A stretch of DNA of 64,000 nucleotides. It comes from Melanocharis versteri. Lineage: Eukaryota > Chordata > Aves > Passeriformes > Melanocharitidae. The notes below the pieces were generated by a model. It saw nothing but the letters and a program-made list of their open reading frames with translations, searched no databases and was not told the DNA's origin. The first letter of the stretch is position 1; every line of letters starts with the position of its first letter. Position numbers and translations under genes: made by a program. Shown here piece by piece: positions 11,001-21,972 of this stretch. The stretch covers positions 1 to 64,000 of the forward strand of contig VZTG01002263.1 in NCBI GenBank assembly GCA_013397845.1, written 5' to 3'.

Positions 11001-14000
11001 CCTCCTCTTACTCTTCCTTGTACCCAGGCCAGTCCTTGCAGACCTTGAGTTAGACATGCCCTAATTTTTCATGACTCCACTTTAACTTTTCTACATGAAA
11101 TGACAGATGGCCAAATATTGCATCATAGCCCTGCTAAACTGTTCAAGAAGGACACAGCATGCTGGCAGGATCCATCACCCAGAGGTTTAGCAGGACCGGC
11201 CTTTTCATTCCTACCTTTCTGGTTTCGTGCTGGCTGCTGACACTCAGAGAATGGGATGGAGATATAGAACATCCTGAGAGGTATTTTCCTGAGAAAATTA
11301 ACATTGGTGAAAGTCTACTTGGTACAGAAGGGAAATATGCTCTTTGTTCTTTATTCCTCTGAGCTGCAATGTTAAATAGAAAGGGGCTGTCTAAAGCCAG
11401 AAGTCTAGCTCAAATCTACAATACTACAACCTGTCCTCCAGGTTTGTTTTTTGGAGTCATCATGAGCAATAATCATCTCTTGCTGTGGATTAGAAAAGCA
11501 CCTCACAATTATTAATTTCACCTCAGAGATCTAACCTAACCCTGTGGATTGTCTAAATGGGACAGATGGAGGTTGTCCAAGGCTCTGTTTCATCAGCCTT
11601 GTCATTAGCAGGCCTCCCTGAGGCATCATGGGAGAGTCTCATGCTCTCTGTTTTTGTAAAAAATGAAGGAATATTGAATTTCTTGGAAATGGTATTGACA
11701 TGTTTATGCATAGAAATTAGACTGTCAGATTTAATAATAAGGAGGTTGCTTCGAAGTCATAAAGCTTTTTGTCTTCCAGGCTGTGAGAGATACCAGCAGC
11801 TTACGTTGGAAATACAACTTAAAGTGACATAGAAAGAAGGGAAAATGTAAAATAACCACTAGCACTGACTGAGTCACTCACACACCTTCATTTTCAGGCT
11901 ACTTACCCGTGTCATGCAAAGTGGAAATTTCCACACAGGTATTAGGATGAAGGTCTAGAACTCCATAATAGCTTTCTTTCTGACTGATGTCTGCCTTCCT
12001 GGGGCAAGCAGCTCCCAGAGATGTAAACCCGCTTGAAAAACACACAGCAGGATGCAACAATGCAAGAAACTCATAAAGGCACAAACAGTAGCAAGAAGAA
12101 TTTGCTTAACCACTTTAATACGGGCAATATCCTTCTCCTGCACCTATATTGTCAGGGGTTTTTTCTCAATCCAATGCCCACTGATGTCAATGGAAAACTT
12201 TCCACAGGTTTCAGAGCTTCAGACTGGGGCCACAGAGGCAATGTCTCCAAGCAAGGAGCCAACTCGGCCTCCTTTCTGCTGTCAATCATTTCTATTCAGG
12301 GAGTAAGAAGTGTCCTGCTGTCCTGGCTCAGCCAGGTGTCATGTTTGACGCACATATAAACTTTACAAGTTAAGCACCCAACCGTCAATACTTTTGATTG
12401 TGATTGTGTCTTCTGTTGCACAAAATTATGGGAAATGTAAATGCTTTTCTTTTACGCTGATTTTTAAAATCAGGCTGAGGTTTTAAATGTGTAAGCTCTC
12501 CTATCACACTAGGTAATCATAGATCCATGTTTCTAAAACTGTGGAGAACTCCTGTTACAGATCTTATTCACCTTTTTTCAAGGTGCATATCTTAATTCTG
12601 ATTTTTATTTATAATAAAGTTTCTACACTGGTGGCTAACTGCAGATTACACTCAGAAAAAGGCTTTAATTGTTGCCAGAATTGTCCTAAAAGACCTAAGC
12701 CAAACCAAGAATGCAAGCATATGCTATTTCCAGCTCATCCTTGAGCAAATTGTTATAGACTTGTGTAATGTATGGCCTTCATCGAAAGTGGTGGAAAAGA
12801 GGGATGCACTTTGACAAAATTATATATTTCTGCTTTCTGCTATCTTTACTCTGCAAGTCATCTTACTGATTTTGGATTAGACACGAATGAATGAAATCCT
12901 TCGTCTCAAGGAGAAAATCACAATTTTCATCTTGAGTTAGCAATGCTGTTAACTTAAGGATAATTAGATTAAAGAGAAAGAAGGACATCGTTAACAAAAG
13001 CACCTTTCAATGAGTCTTCACTGTTTTTTATACGAAGTACAACACAAAAGGAGAGTGTGGTGGAAGTAAAGATCATGACATTTAGAAGCAAATTTTAGCC
13101 AGCCGCTGATTTTTGTGTTATACGGGTGTATCATGGAGTGCACATAAATGTGCTCCAGTGATGCTAAGACCTCCTGAAAAATGACTGCACCATAAACTTG
13201 CACAGCTATTACAAGACCTCGCCATTTGGATAGTAAAAGTCTCAGTTCTTAAACCTTCTTGCCTTTAGCATCAGGAAGTCATAACCATCTCCAAAAAAAT
13301 GGTGAGCAAGTTTTATATCTTCTGTCTATGGCTTAAAAATTTTGTCTTTCACCTTGGCTCCTTCCTCAACAATCTGACTGACTACAACACCTCGCTGTGC
13401 CTCATGAATGTCAAAAAGCGAAATTCCAATGACTCTATTTTCCCAGACTCCTTTTTTTTCAATTTATTTCCCCTTTCCTTTCTGTTAATCATTTTTGAGG
13501 GTCTCATGTGCCAGGCTTTTCTTCATCCTTTATTTTTTCCAGTTTTCTTTTTTCTTTAACTTTTCTTCTTTAAGATGTTAAACTTTTTTCTATTTTTTTC
13601 TCACCAAATTCTATTTTACACTACCTCCCCAACCCAAAACAACTCATGCTGCCAGCTTTCCATGGATTCCTATAACTAGCTTTTTTTCCCCAAATAAACC
13701 AGCATTCACCCTATAGAATTAATATTTCCAAGTGACAGCACAATTAATATAAACATACGTTTAATGGGGAGAGGAAACTTACACAAGGGTCTCTGCTGTT
13801 AGAGAAGAGATCTTCACTGTAAGTATTTAAGTGACTCCCTTGGTATTGATCAGGTGTTTTCCACTCAGGATTACATCTCAGGCTGTATCTCACTTCTGAG
13901 GAGATACCACAAATTTTTTTCCACATCCATTTTTTGCTGATATGTGGTGTATGTCTGGTAACTGCTTAGGAATATCAAATTCAGCAGTGTCTTTACAATA

Positions 14001-16265
14001 CAGCAGCATTTCCCACGGACAAAATACTACGCATGACTTTGCTGTTTAATTCAGAGAGTGCTGATACTTTTTCCATGACCTGGATGCATATTTCATATTG
14101 CATAGATTCATAGATTCGTTTTTAACTGAGACAGCAGGCAATAAGATATAAATAGTCCCCAATTCTCAGTAAATTTTGCTATAAAAATCATATAGGAGAA
14201 AACTCTGCTGCTTTTTCCCCCAGCACTTACATAAACCTTGTAAAGCACAGGGAGCTCCTCTATTTTAGGACCATGAAAAAAAATGCCATAAGCTAGAAGG
14301 CATAACATCTTCCAGGGTTTGTAATCAATGCATCAAAACCTGTTTACTGCTGTAGTCCTTTTCAGACAAATTTTTGTTAGTTTTCTCCTAATGGCCTCTA
14401 ATCCATGAAAATATTTAAAAGCACAGGGATGCAATCTGATATATAAAATATCTGCATTGGGACGGAAGTTCTCTGAATGGCAATGTCACCCTTGGCAATG
14501 TTTTGGCTAATTTTCATGAGTAAAACTGTGTAAGCCTTTTTTACTGCCGAAAAGACATAGCTGTTCACTGGTTTGGCATCTTGGTGTTGAGGTGACAGAC
14601 TGCAATACTTTGTTTTGGAGATACAGATCAGCGAGAATTAAATAAACAGCATTCGGGGGAGCATCTTCTCCATAAAATTGATACACTTCTTTCACCTTCA
14701 GGAAACAAAAACAACTGATGAAGGCTGCATTTCATGCAAGACATACAACACAATTTTCATGCTTGTTCAAGTTCAATAAGAGACATGAATGTCCACTTTC
14801 TAGGGGACAAACTGTAAATGTGTCAGCTGAGGCCTTGAGAACATCAGTGAATCACAGTAGCATGAAACGCCTGCTTTAAAATATTTCTTTATATTCATCC
14901 ATCTCTTCTTGGATTTTTAGGTGTGTGACTGTAAATTGCATGTCCTGCATATTAAGTACAGATTTTTTGAAGTGAGACCCCCTCCTTAACTACAGAGAGG
15001 AATGAACACAAAATGTAGACCTGACATAAAAGGACACAGTTGTAATTCTTTGAAAGACAAAAATGGGCCTTATTTTGTTTTTCTGTGTGTTCTGGTGTGA
15101 TCTCCAGAAGCAGATTTGTTTCTAAGTAAAGATGTAAATCGCAGTTTCACTTGCTTATTGACACTGAACATCACACAGGCACAATCATTTTACTTTGAGG
15201 TTACCCAATGTGTATTTCTTTCTATCATCTCTAGTGTCTCTCATTTTTGGAAGCCTTCTTTTGACTAATAATTTGTGAACTATTCCCCTTGGAATTCAAA
15301 AATGCATTTCAAGTCAGGAGAGAAAATGTCGTTGTGGACCATTTAGGGTCAGACTCAAATGACAGACATTAATTATTTCACCTCAGATTTTTGAAGTGCC
15401 TCGCAAATTACTGGTCACAATTGTCCCAGGATGAAGAGCTCCATAATACATCAGTATTAATAAGAAGCTGGAAACCATAAGAATCCCATTAAGTACCTAA
15501 ATACCTCTTAAAACCTGTCTCTTTTGGTCTTTTCACACTTTTTTTCTGAATTCCTGCAGTACACATGACACGTGAGGGTCACTAGAATGATGCTACTGAT
15601 AAAACCCAAATGTCTTTAATTCTGGGTATCTCTGGCAGTGGTTTTTTTACTGTGTACTCTCTAAATTTTAAGCTTTGCTTCTAAGCAAAACATGATGATA
15701 CTTGCACATGCCACCTGAAAGTGTTAGAAAATCTCCTTTCCTACCTAACACTCCTAGGTCCACAGAGATATATTGCCTGGCTTCTAAACAACCCTGGCCT
15801 AGTTTAGGAAGACAATTTGACTGTTTCTTCTACTGTCTCCCCATTTTTTTCTTTTTCTTCCACTCTACCTCCAAATATGTCAATAAAATTTCTTTATGTG
15901 CCTGAAGAAACTGTTAGAGATCTGTTCACATTTTCTTTTTGTATAAGGAAGCAAAAAGTATGTATGTCCTTGAACAATACAGTAAAGAGCACACTTCTTG
16001 CTTGCAAGAGAAAGTTAAAGAAGCTGCACATAGAAAACTTCTGTATGATTTGAAATCAAACAAACAGAGCATGAACCTCAAGGCTGAAGTGATGTTATTA
16101 CCATACAAAAGAAAATTGAAATAGAGAGGCAAAGCTGCCACTCTACTTTCAAAAATAAAATAGAACTGCTCACAAGTTTTCCCACAATACTTCACTGTCT
16201 CAAAAGCACAAAGTCTTTTGTAGCTTTATGAAGCTTCTGGTAACAAAAACAAAGAGTGGAACCGG
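8019..16265. other. Unique non-coding sequence, no gene supported
   Basis: AT-rich, repeat-poor sequence. No open frame exceeds about 108 codons (12033-12359) and none is recognisable. A pyrimidine-rich stretch lies at 13443-13610. Four short minus-strand segments between 11.9 and 14.7 kb have an open frame beside a consensus-like splice site; they are discussed as a finding because splice phases do not join and no protein family was recognised. A 22-bp near-palindrome lies at 9983-10004. Confidence 0.55.
9983..10004. repeat. 22-bp near-perfect inverted repeat
   Basis: CTTGGTAGTA and TACTGCCAAG form a 10-bp stem with one G-T pair around a 2-base loop (GG). It is just downstream of another small dyad, AGTAGT...ACTACT, around 9953-9969. 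It is too short for a microRNA precursor and may be chance. Confidence 0.6.
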
Positions 16266-16433
16266 TTGAAGAGAAGTTGTGGATGCCCCATCTCTGGAAG
16301 TGTTCAAGGATGGTTTGGATGGGGCTCTGAGCAACCTGGTCTAGTGGAAGGCATCCCTGCCCACAGAAGGGGGGTTGGAACAAGGTGGTCTTTAGTGTCC
16401 CTTCCACCCCAGACCATTCTACGACTCCATGAC
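16266..16433 (+). mobile_element. CR1 LINE, 5'-truncated 3' end (plus strand)
   Basis: The segment covers the last codons of CR1 ORF2 and the 3' untranslated end. It runs through GTTGTGGATGCCCCATCTC, a TTCAAGG(A)TGG...GATGGGGCTCTGAGCAACC stretch, CTGGTCTAGTGGAAGG and a GGTTGGAAC...GTCCCTTCCA block, and finishes with CATTCTACGACTCCATGA in place of the usual ATTCTATG repeats. This subfamily differs from the copy at 7876-8018 and matches the 3' ends kept at 29822-29890 and 38085-38165. The reading frame is no longer functional. No target-site duplication is visible, as is usual for CR1. Confidence 0.92.
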
Positions 16434-19400
16434 TTTGTCATGCCAAACATCAATATGGAAGAGCGTAGAGAAGGTGGGAAAAGGATCGCTGATGTTTCTG
16501 TCTAGGTTCATGTCTGCCAAGAGCTACTGCAGTCTTCACTCTGGCTGCTCAGGGTCAAGTCATTCTGAAACCGTTCACTGGCATAATTGCTGTCACACAA
16601 AACACACAGAGTTCGTGTTAACCCCACCTTTGAACATGATGGTAAAGACCTCTACACAGACCTTTCCAGCACTGTTTATGCTGACATTAAATTTCCTATG
16701 CATATTTTTTCTGTAAAAAGCACCACATTTTTGTTATTGTTTTCTTTCGCATATTGTTGAACAATTTAATGCTTGTCAGAGAGGTGTGTGACAACCAAGG
16801 AAAAAGAGCAAGAAACTAGAAAAGTTACAAACCTATGTCAAAATTGCTTCTTTATGTAACATCACTGCTACTGCTGTCATGCTTTTAGAGGCCACCCTTA
16901 AATGTCACACTGAGAGGTGAGGAGTATGATGGAAGGGGCAGTGAAAATTGCTGCCAATAAAATGCACTTTTCCTGAGGGACAACAGCAAGGACTCAAAAG
17001 GTGACATACACAAAGTTGCTATTATATTTCTCTATTTTTTTATATTAAAACCCTTCACACTCTCCAAACCTCCAGTCCAGCATATGTGGGTAAAATAAGT
17101 ACTTATGGCAAAGAAATGTGATTAGCCCTTCAGGCAGAAACTGTGGTGTTTAAACATGCTGTGTTTAGAAAACTAAGTCCAGAGGTCAAACACTCTATAT
17201 GTGTATGTGTTTGTAACATGGAGCAGAGCAGGTTATGATGCCCAGGCAAGACTCTTGGCACAACATTGAGATACAGTGGTGCTGAATTTAGTAGTCTGTA
17301 GTAATAATTCCTTTCTGAGGGAGAACTGATCATGAAATACTTGATTTTTTGCATTGCATCTAGGTAAGACACTGATCACTCTCAGCAGCACAGTGAAGGA
17401 AGGTCTTTCAGGTGCCAGCTCTAGACCCTGGTTTAGACCCTCTGCCAGGAATTATTTCTCCTCTCACAGCACAGCCTGCCCTGGTTTCCTGATAAATTTT
17501 CATTCAATATCTATGTAATGATTTGGCTTCTCCTGCTGCGCCTATGACAAGAGAAACATCACCTCTTAATGAAAAATAACTGCATATCCTGCCTATGCTT
17601 TAGATTCTACTTTTGGCTATTACATTCAAGACTGGCCATATTTTTTTCATAAAAAATTATCAATATTTTTCCAAGTTCATAATTTCAGATGGTAGTGTTG
17701 ATCTGAAACTAAGATCTGCAGTGAAAACATAGGTTCTATAATGAAAATAGAGTCTCATCAGCAGACCGGAAATTATGACATTTTTGTGTGGCTTTCAAAC
17801 ATGCAAAGTGACAGGAACAACATTTTTTCCATAGAATGGTTCTCTTTTACCCAGTGTGCACTGCTTATGCAGAGAATGAGAGGTTTTTTTCCTGGTTGTG
17901 TTAAAATTGGGCTTTTTGATTTGGTTAGGTTTGATACAGGAACTGTCTGAGAAGCAGCAAGAAATATATCTTTGTTTTCCAGGTGTTAAATACACAGCCA
18001 CAGTGAGGGAGAGAGATGAAAGGAATATGAAAGCATTTTTGTCCCCTGAGAATTAAAATATCTGATCTAAATCTTTTTCTTATTCTAAACGTGTTAGATT
18101 ATCTTGTCTCCACTGGAAAATGAAGGATGCCTTTGCTATATTGTCTAAGTAAACGAGCTCTCTACATCACCCAGGAAAATCCACTTCGTGCTGTGCTGAC
18201 ATGAGTCAAACTGAGAAATTAGGTCTGTACTGCCCTGACTTTTGTATCTGTGCAGAGGATTGATGTAAGGGGGGGCTTCAGAGAAGTTACAGGTCTCTCA
18301 GCACAAGATCCCAATTGCCCCTCAGGATCAGGGCCAAATATCATTCCAGCACAAGGGCCACCCCGATATCAAGGGAAACACACAGCATCCTGGGTAGCTG
18401 AGTTCTCTGGCTGGAGTCTGCACGTGTAAAAGTGAGAAAATCAGACTAAGCCTTTTCTTGTTTCTGGATTGAACTGTAACACTAATGCAGACTCATTTTC
18501 AATTTAGAAAAAAAATGTTCAAGTTGATTTCACAAAAGATTCTAGTTTTCTGTGGAAAATGCAGAGGAATCTGTTTCCAATCAAGAAATCAAATGACCAT
18601 AAATATTACCTGCATTTTTATAGTAAAAAGTGGTAGAAGAAAACTTTGAAGAGTGCACAGGGAGTTGCTATACATATATACATGTGTGCACAGTCATCTT
18701 TGCAAGCCAGAAGTAACTCATCATGAGATACAGAGTTGATGGGAAAAGAGAGATTAGATTATGAGATGTCATGGGAGTCAAAATCTAACCTTTGGGATGA
18801 AAACTCAGGGGAAGCTCCTCATAGGACTTCAGAAAAGACCTATCTAGAAATTACCTGAAACAATGAATGTTTTCTCAGCCTTATGATTGTTGGGGGGTGT
18901 TTAGAAATGAGCAGGGCTGGGAACAAAATCTGCTGTGCATTTCAACCATCCTGCTATCACAGTGGACCTCTGAAAAATCCAAGTCATGGAAGACAGCCAG
19001 GAATGATATACCAGGGAAGGGATCACATCACTTGATAAAAATTAAAGCCTTCTGTCATTGTCATAATTGTCATTGAAACTGGCATGGCTGTATTTAATCC
19101 TTAAGAGTTTCCCCACTCCTCAATTCTAAATCACCATTTTTGCCTTTCCTACTGAAGCTAAAGGCACTCTGAACCTTGTGCTTTGTGCAGTGAGTTATGA
19201 GACATTTTAAATTATGGTGTATTGAGGAACAGTTTACCTCTGGCTCTCACAGATTTGATCTGAGATTTGTTCCGTAAGCTGCAGCAGAGTGAGAAATTTG
19301 CAGCTTAAAAGGATTGAGTTATATTTATGTTCTGACTTATCCTCAACTGTAATAGACTGAGGAATGTTTTATCTCTAACACTTGCACTTTGCTCTGAAAT

Positions 19401-19780
19401 TTGCACCTGTTAAAGGGGACTGAAATTGTGCTTGTACCCTCTCTCTCTCTGATAAATGGCTTGAGTTTCTGAGATCTTAAATGAGTGCCACAGTGAAGAA
19501 ATGTTAAAAATTAAGAGCATGTAATTCTCTGAGGCACAAATAAGATGCTGACCTCTTTTCATTCAATATGCATTAATAGAAGGAGTAATTTGGAAAGGGA
19601 AATGCAGAGCAACCTTAATTTGAGGCACGGTATGCTAGCGAGGTCCCTCAGTCTGCCCTCTCAGTGGAGGTAGGGAAAGGAGATGGATGCTGCAGCAAAG
19701 ATACAGGAGTTATTGATGTGTTAGAAACCACAGAAGCACCTGAGAACAGCCACACAGAAATTCAGGCTTCTCCTCCCTAA
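16434..19780. other. Unique non-coding sequence, nothing recognised
   Basis: No repeat family, RNA gene or convincing open frame was found. All open frames are under 100 codons. A short (CT)n run lies at 19438-19450. Confidence 0.55.
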
Positions 19781-19784
19781 AGGC

Positions 19785-20205
19785 TGGCAGGATCTGGAGC
19801 GCCTCTACACCAATGCACACAGCATGAGCAAAAAACAGGGGGAATTCAAAGCCGCTGCGGAGTGGGAAGACTTGGAGACATGCGCAGTCACAGCAACAAG
19901 GTGGGATGGCTCACACAACTGAGTGCTCAGGGGATGGCTATAAACCCTTCAGGAGGGATCTGCAAGGAAGGAGAGGAGGTGGGGTAACCCTGTATGTTAG
20001 GCAGTGTTTTGACTGTCCAGAGCTCCATGATGGTGATGAAAAGTTTGGATGTCCACTTCAGGAGGAAGGCCAACAAGGCAGCGTGGTGAGAGCCTGTTAC
20101 AGACCACCCAGCCAGGACAGATAGGCAGACAAAACATTCAAGCACAGAAGATGATAAATGACCCTCAAAAAATGTTGATGTCATTCTCCCACAACATGGA
20201 ATACT
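19785..20205 (+). mobile_element. CR1 LINE ORF2 fragment, endonuclease domain (plus strand)
   Basis: This is a decayed piece of CR1 ORF2, which encodes an apurinic-like endonuclease fused to a reverse transcriptase. In one frame (about 19806-19920) it reads YTNAHSMSKKQGEF and ATRWDGSHN, corresponding to the N-terminal endonuclease segment. After a frameshift near 19920-19930 it continues as GYKPFRRDLQGRRGGGV, TLYVRQCFDCPEL and ACYRPPSQDR, the CR1 hallmark GGGV...CYRPP stretch of the endonuclease. It then decays into stops (TAG at 20122). No reverse-transcriptase part and no 3' tail follow, so the copy has lost its 3' end or was split. It is clearly a pseudogene of a mobile element. Confidence 0.9.
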
Positions 20206-21295
20206 AGAAAATTGTGAGAATTTTCTTCTTGCTGGGTCTGCTCGTAGTTACTGATGTGACTTCTTTTTACACATGAAACATTTAGAGGTCACCATAGTGC
20301 TTAATGGAGGATGTAACTGAAGATAAATCAAGAAATTCAGCAGTCCTAGTTGCTTGTATGCACCTTGAAGCTCTGGCAAAATTGCACGGGTAAGTCCCTC
20401 GCTTCTCCCTTTTTCCCACTTTTCCAGGAGCTTAAAACAGCTCTGAATCCCATTTTATCGGGAGGATGGTGCAGGGACACACGTAATTTTCTTACAATCC
20501 ATGCTTTTGATCATCCATTTTGGTCAACCTACAAATACATTAGCAAAAGAATTTGCACCTGTTAAGAGCAAACAGTGGATTTTTGTCTAGATTAAAACTG
20601 TTGGCATAATACAGAGCCCCTGCTTTGGCAAGTATGTGTAGGAAAGATCCTAAGTTCCACCTCAGATTTGGCCATTTGCCCTGATTTGCTTTCTGTGTTC
20701 AAATAAATACAAAAAGCTGTGATAATTAGGTGGCTTATCCCCACTATTGCTGCAAGTCTGGGTCAAGTGGGTCTGTGGGATAACAGACTACATGACCAGA
20801 AATTGTGACAATTCACAATTTTCGCTGTCACTTTGCTAATGAATGCCATAATTATCTCCAGAAGATAAGAAACCTCATGAAAGAGGAGGCAGAAGTGAAA
20901 AGGCCAAAGCAGAAGCCCCATGAGAATCCCCATTAAATCTTGGCTACGCCAAACAGCTACATTGCAGCAATACTGCAAAGGTAAAGTGTGAAAATGAAAG
21001 GATTTGCAGGCCTCCATGATTGTGACAGGTTATCTGAGAAGTGTTGTCATCTGATCAGGCACTCCCATGCTGTCCTACAAAGTACTCCTAACTTCTAAAA
21101 GGCAAATCCTTTTGCTTCTTTCTTGTTTCAGGTTTTACACATGTAAAATCATGGAGTCCTTCATGTGTCATGCTACAATGTGAAGGATCATTAAAGTTTT
21201 ACAAAGACAGCCCCAGGCTTTGAAAGGAATTCCAGTTCCCTGGAAGTAGTCAGGGCACCAAACTATGCCAGCTTTTGGTCTAAGGTAGAAAATAC

Positions 21296-21480
21296 CTCCA
21301 AAATGTTTATTGGCAGTCACGTCAGTGGTCTGGATCAACCAAGAACAAGCTGCTCAATAGAACAAGTGGTCAGAAGGCGCCGAGGTCGATGACCATCCCA
21401 TCTCTATTGCACGCAGCAAATAGTATCGAGCCTTGCCTTGTGTTTCCGGGTTGCTGAAGGCTTTTGAGAACCAGCTCCAA
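21296..21480. other. CpG-retaining patch of unknown nature
   Basis: About seven CpG dinucleotides (in CACGTCAG, GGCGCCGAGG, GGTCGATG, GCACGCAG, TATCGAG, TTCCGGG) fall within roughly 150 bp of a region where CpG is otherwise rare. No repeat family was recognised. It could be a constrained element or a young insertion that has not yet lost its CpGs. Confidence 0.3.
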
Positions 21481-21896
21481 CTGTGAATCAAAGGGATGTG
21501 GTGATTCCATCTGAGTGAGTGAGTCTAGGTAATGGGGCATTTACTTGATTTTAGGAAAACAGAACAAACCACCAAAAAAATTGCTCAAGACCTTGCTCTC
21601 CTTTTCTGGGGAAAGCAGGGAAGACAGAGGGACGACTGCAGGAAATTGGGAGATATTCATACACAGATGCCAGGAAAGAAAAAGGAGAGGGAGAACCTTA
21701 CTGGACAGAGACTTTTGTGTAGATTAAAATGCTAAGAAATGTCACTTGGATGAAACAAGGTGTCCTTTGTTTGAGAGGAAAACTGAATTGATCTTGGTAT
21801 TTTAAAGCAAAGACTTGCTTGTTATTTGTAAACTTTCTAGGGAACTTGTGCCATCACAGACCTCTGTGAGTCCTTGGAGAGTGTGCTTTTGGAAGG

Positions 21897-21972
21897 TAGA
21901 AATTTCCAAGGGAAATGACTGTTTTAGAGTTTGATAGAAATTTCCAAGTGAAATGACTGTTTTAGAGTTTGA
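21897..21972. repeat. 38-bp tandem duplication, two copies
   Basis: Copy one (21897-21934) and copy two (21935-21972) both begin TAGAAATTTCCAAG, continue through AAATGACTGTTTTAGAG and end TTTGA. They differ at a single position (AAGGGAAAT versus AAGTGAAAT), so the duplication is fairly recent. The following bases TACTAATTT start to resemble a third copy but diverge at once. Confidence 0.95.

Noticed and set aside
14101..14119. CATAGATTCATAGATTCG resembles the CR1 ATTCTATG tail in antisense
   Set aside because: No CR1 body follows on the expected side; a short 9-bp duplication explains it.
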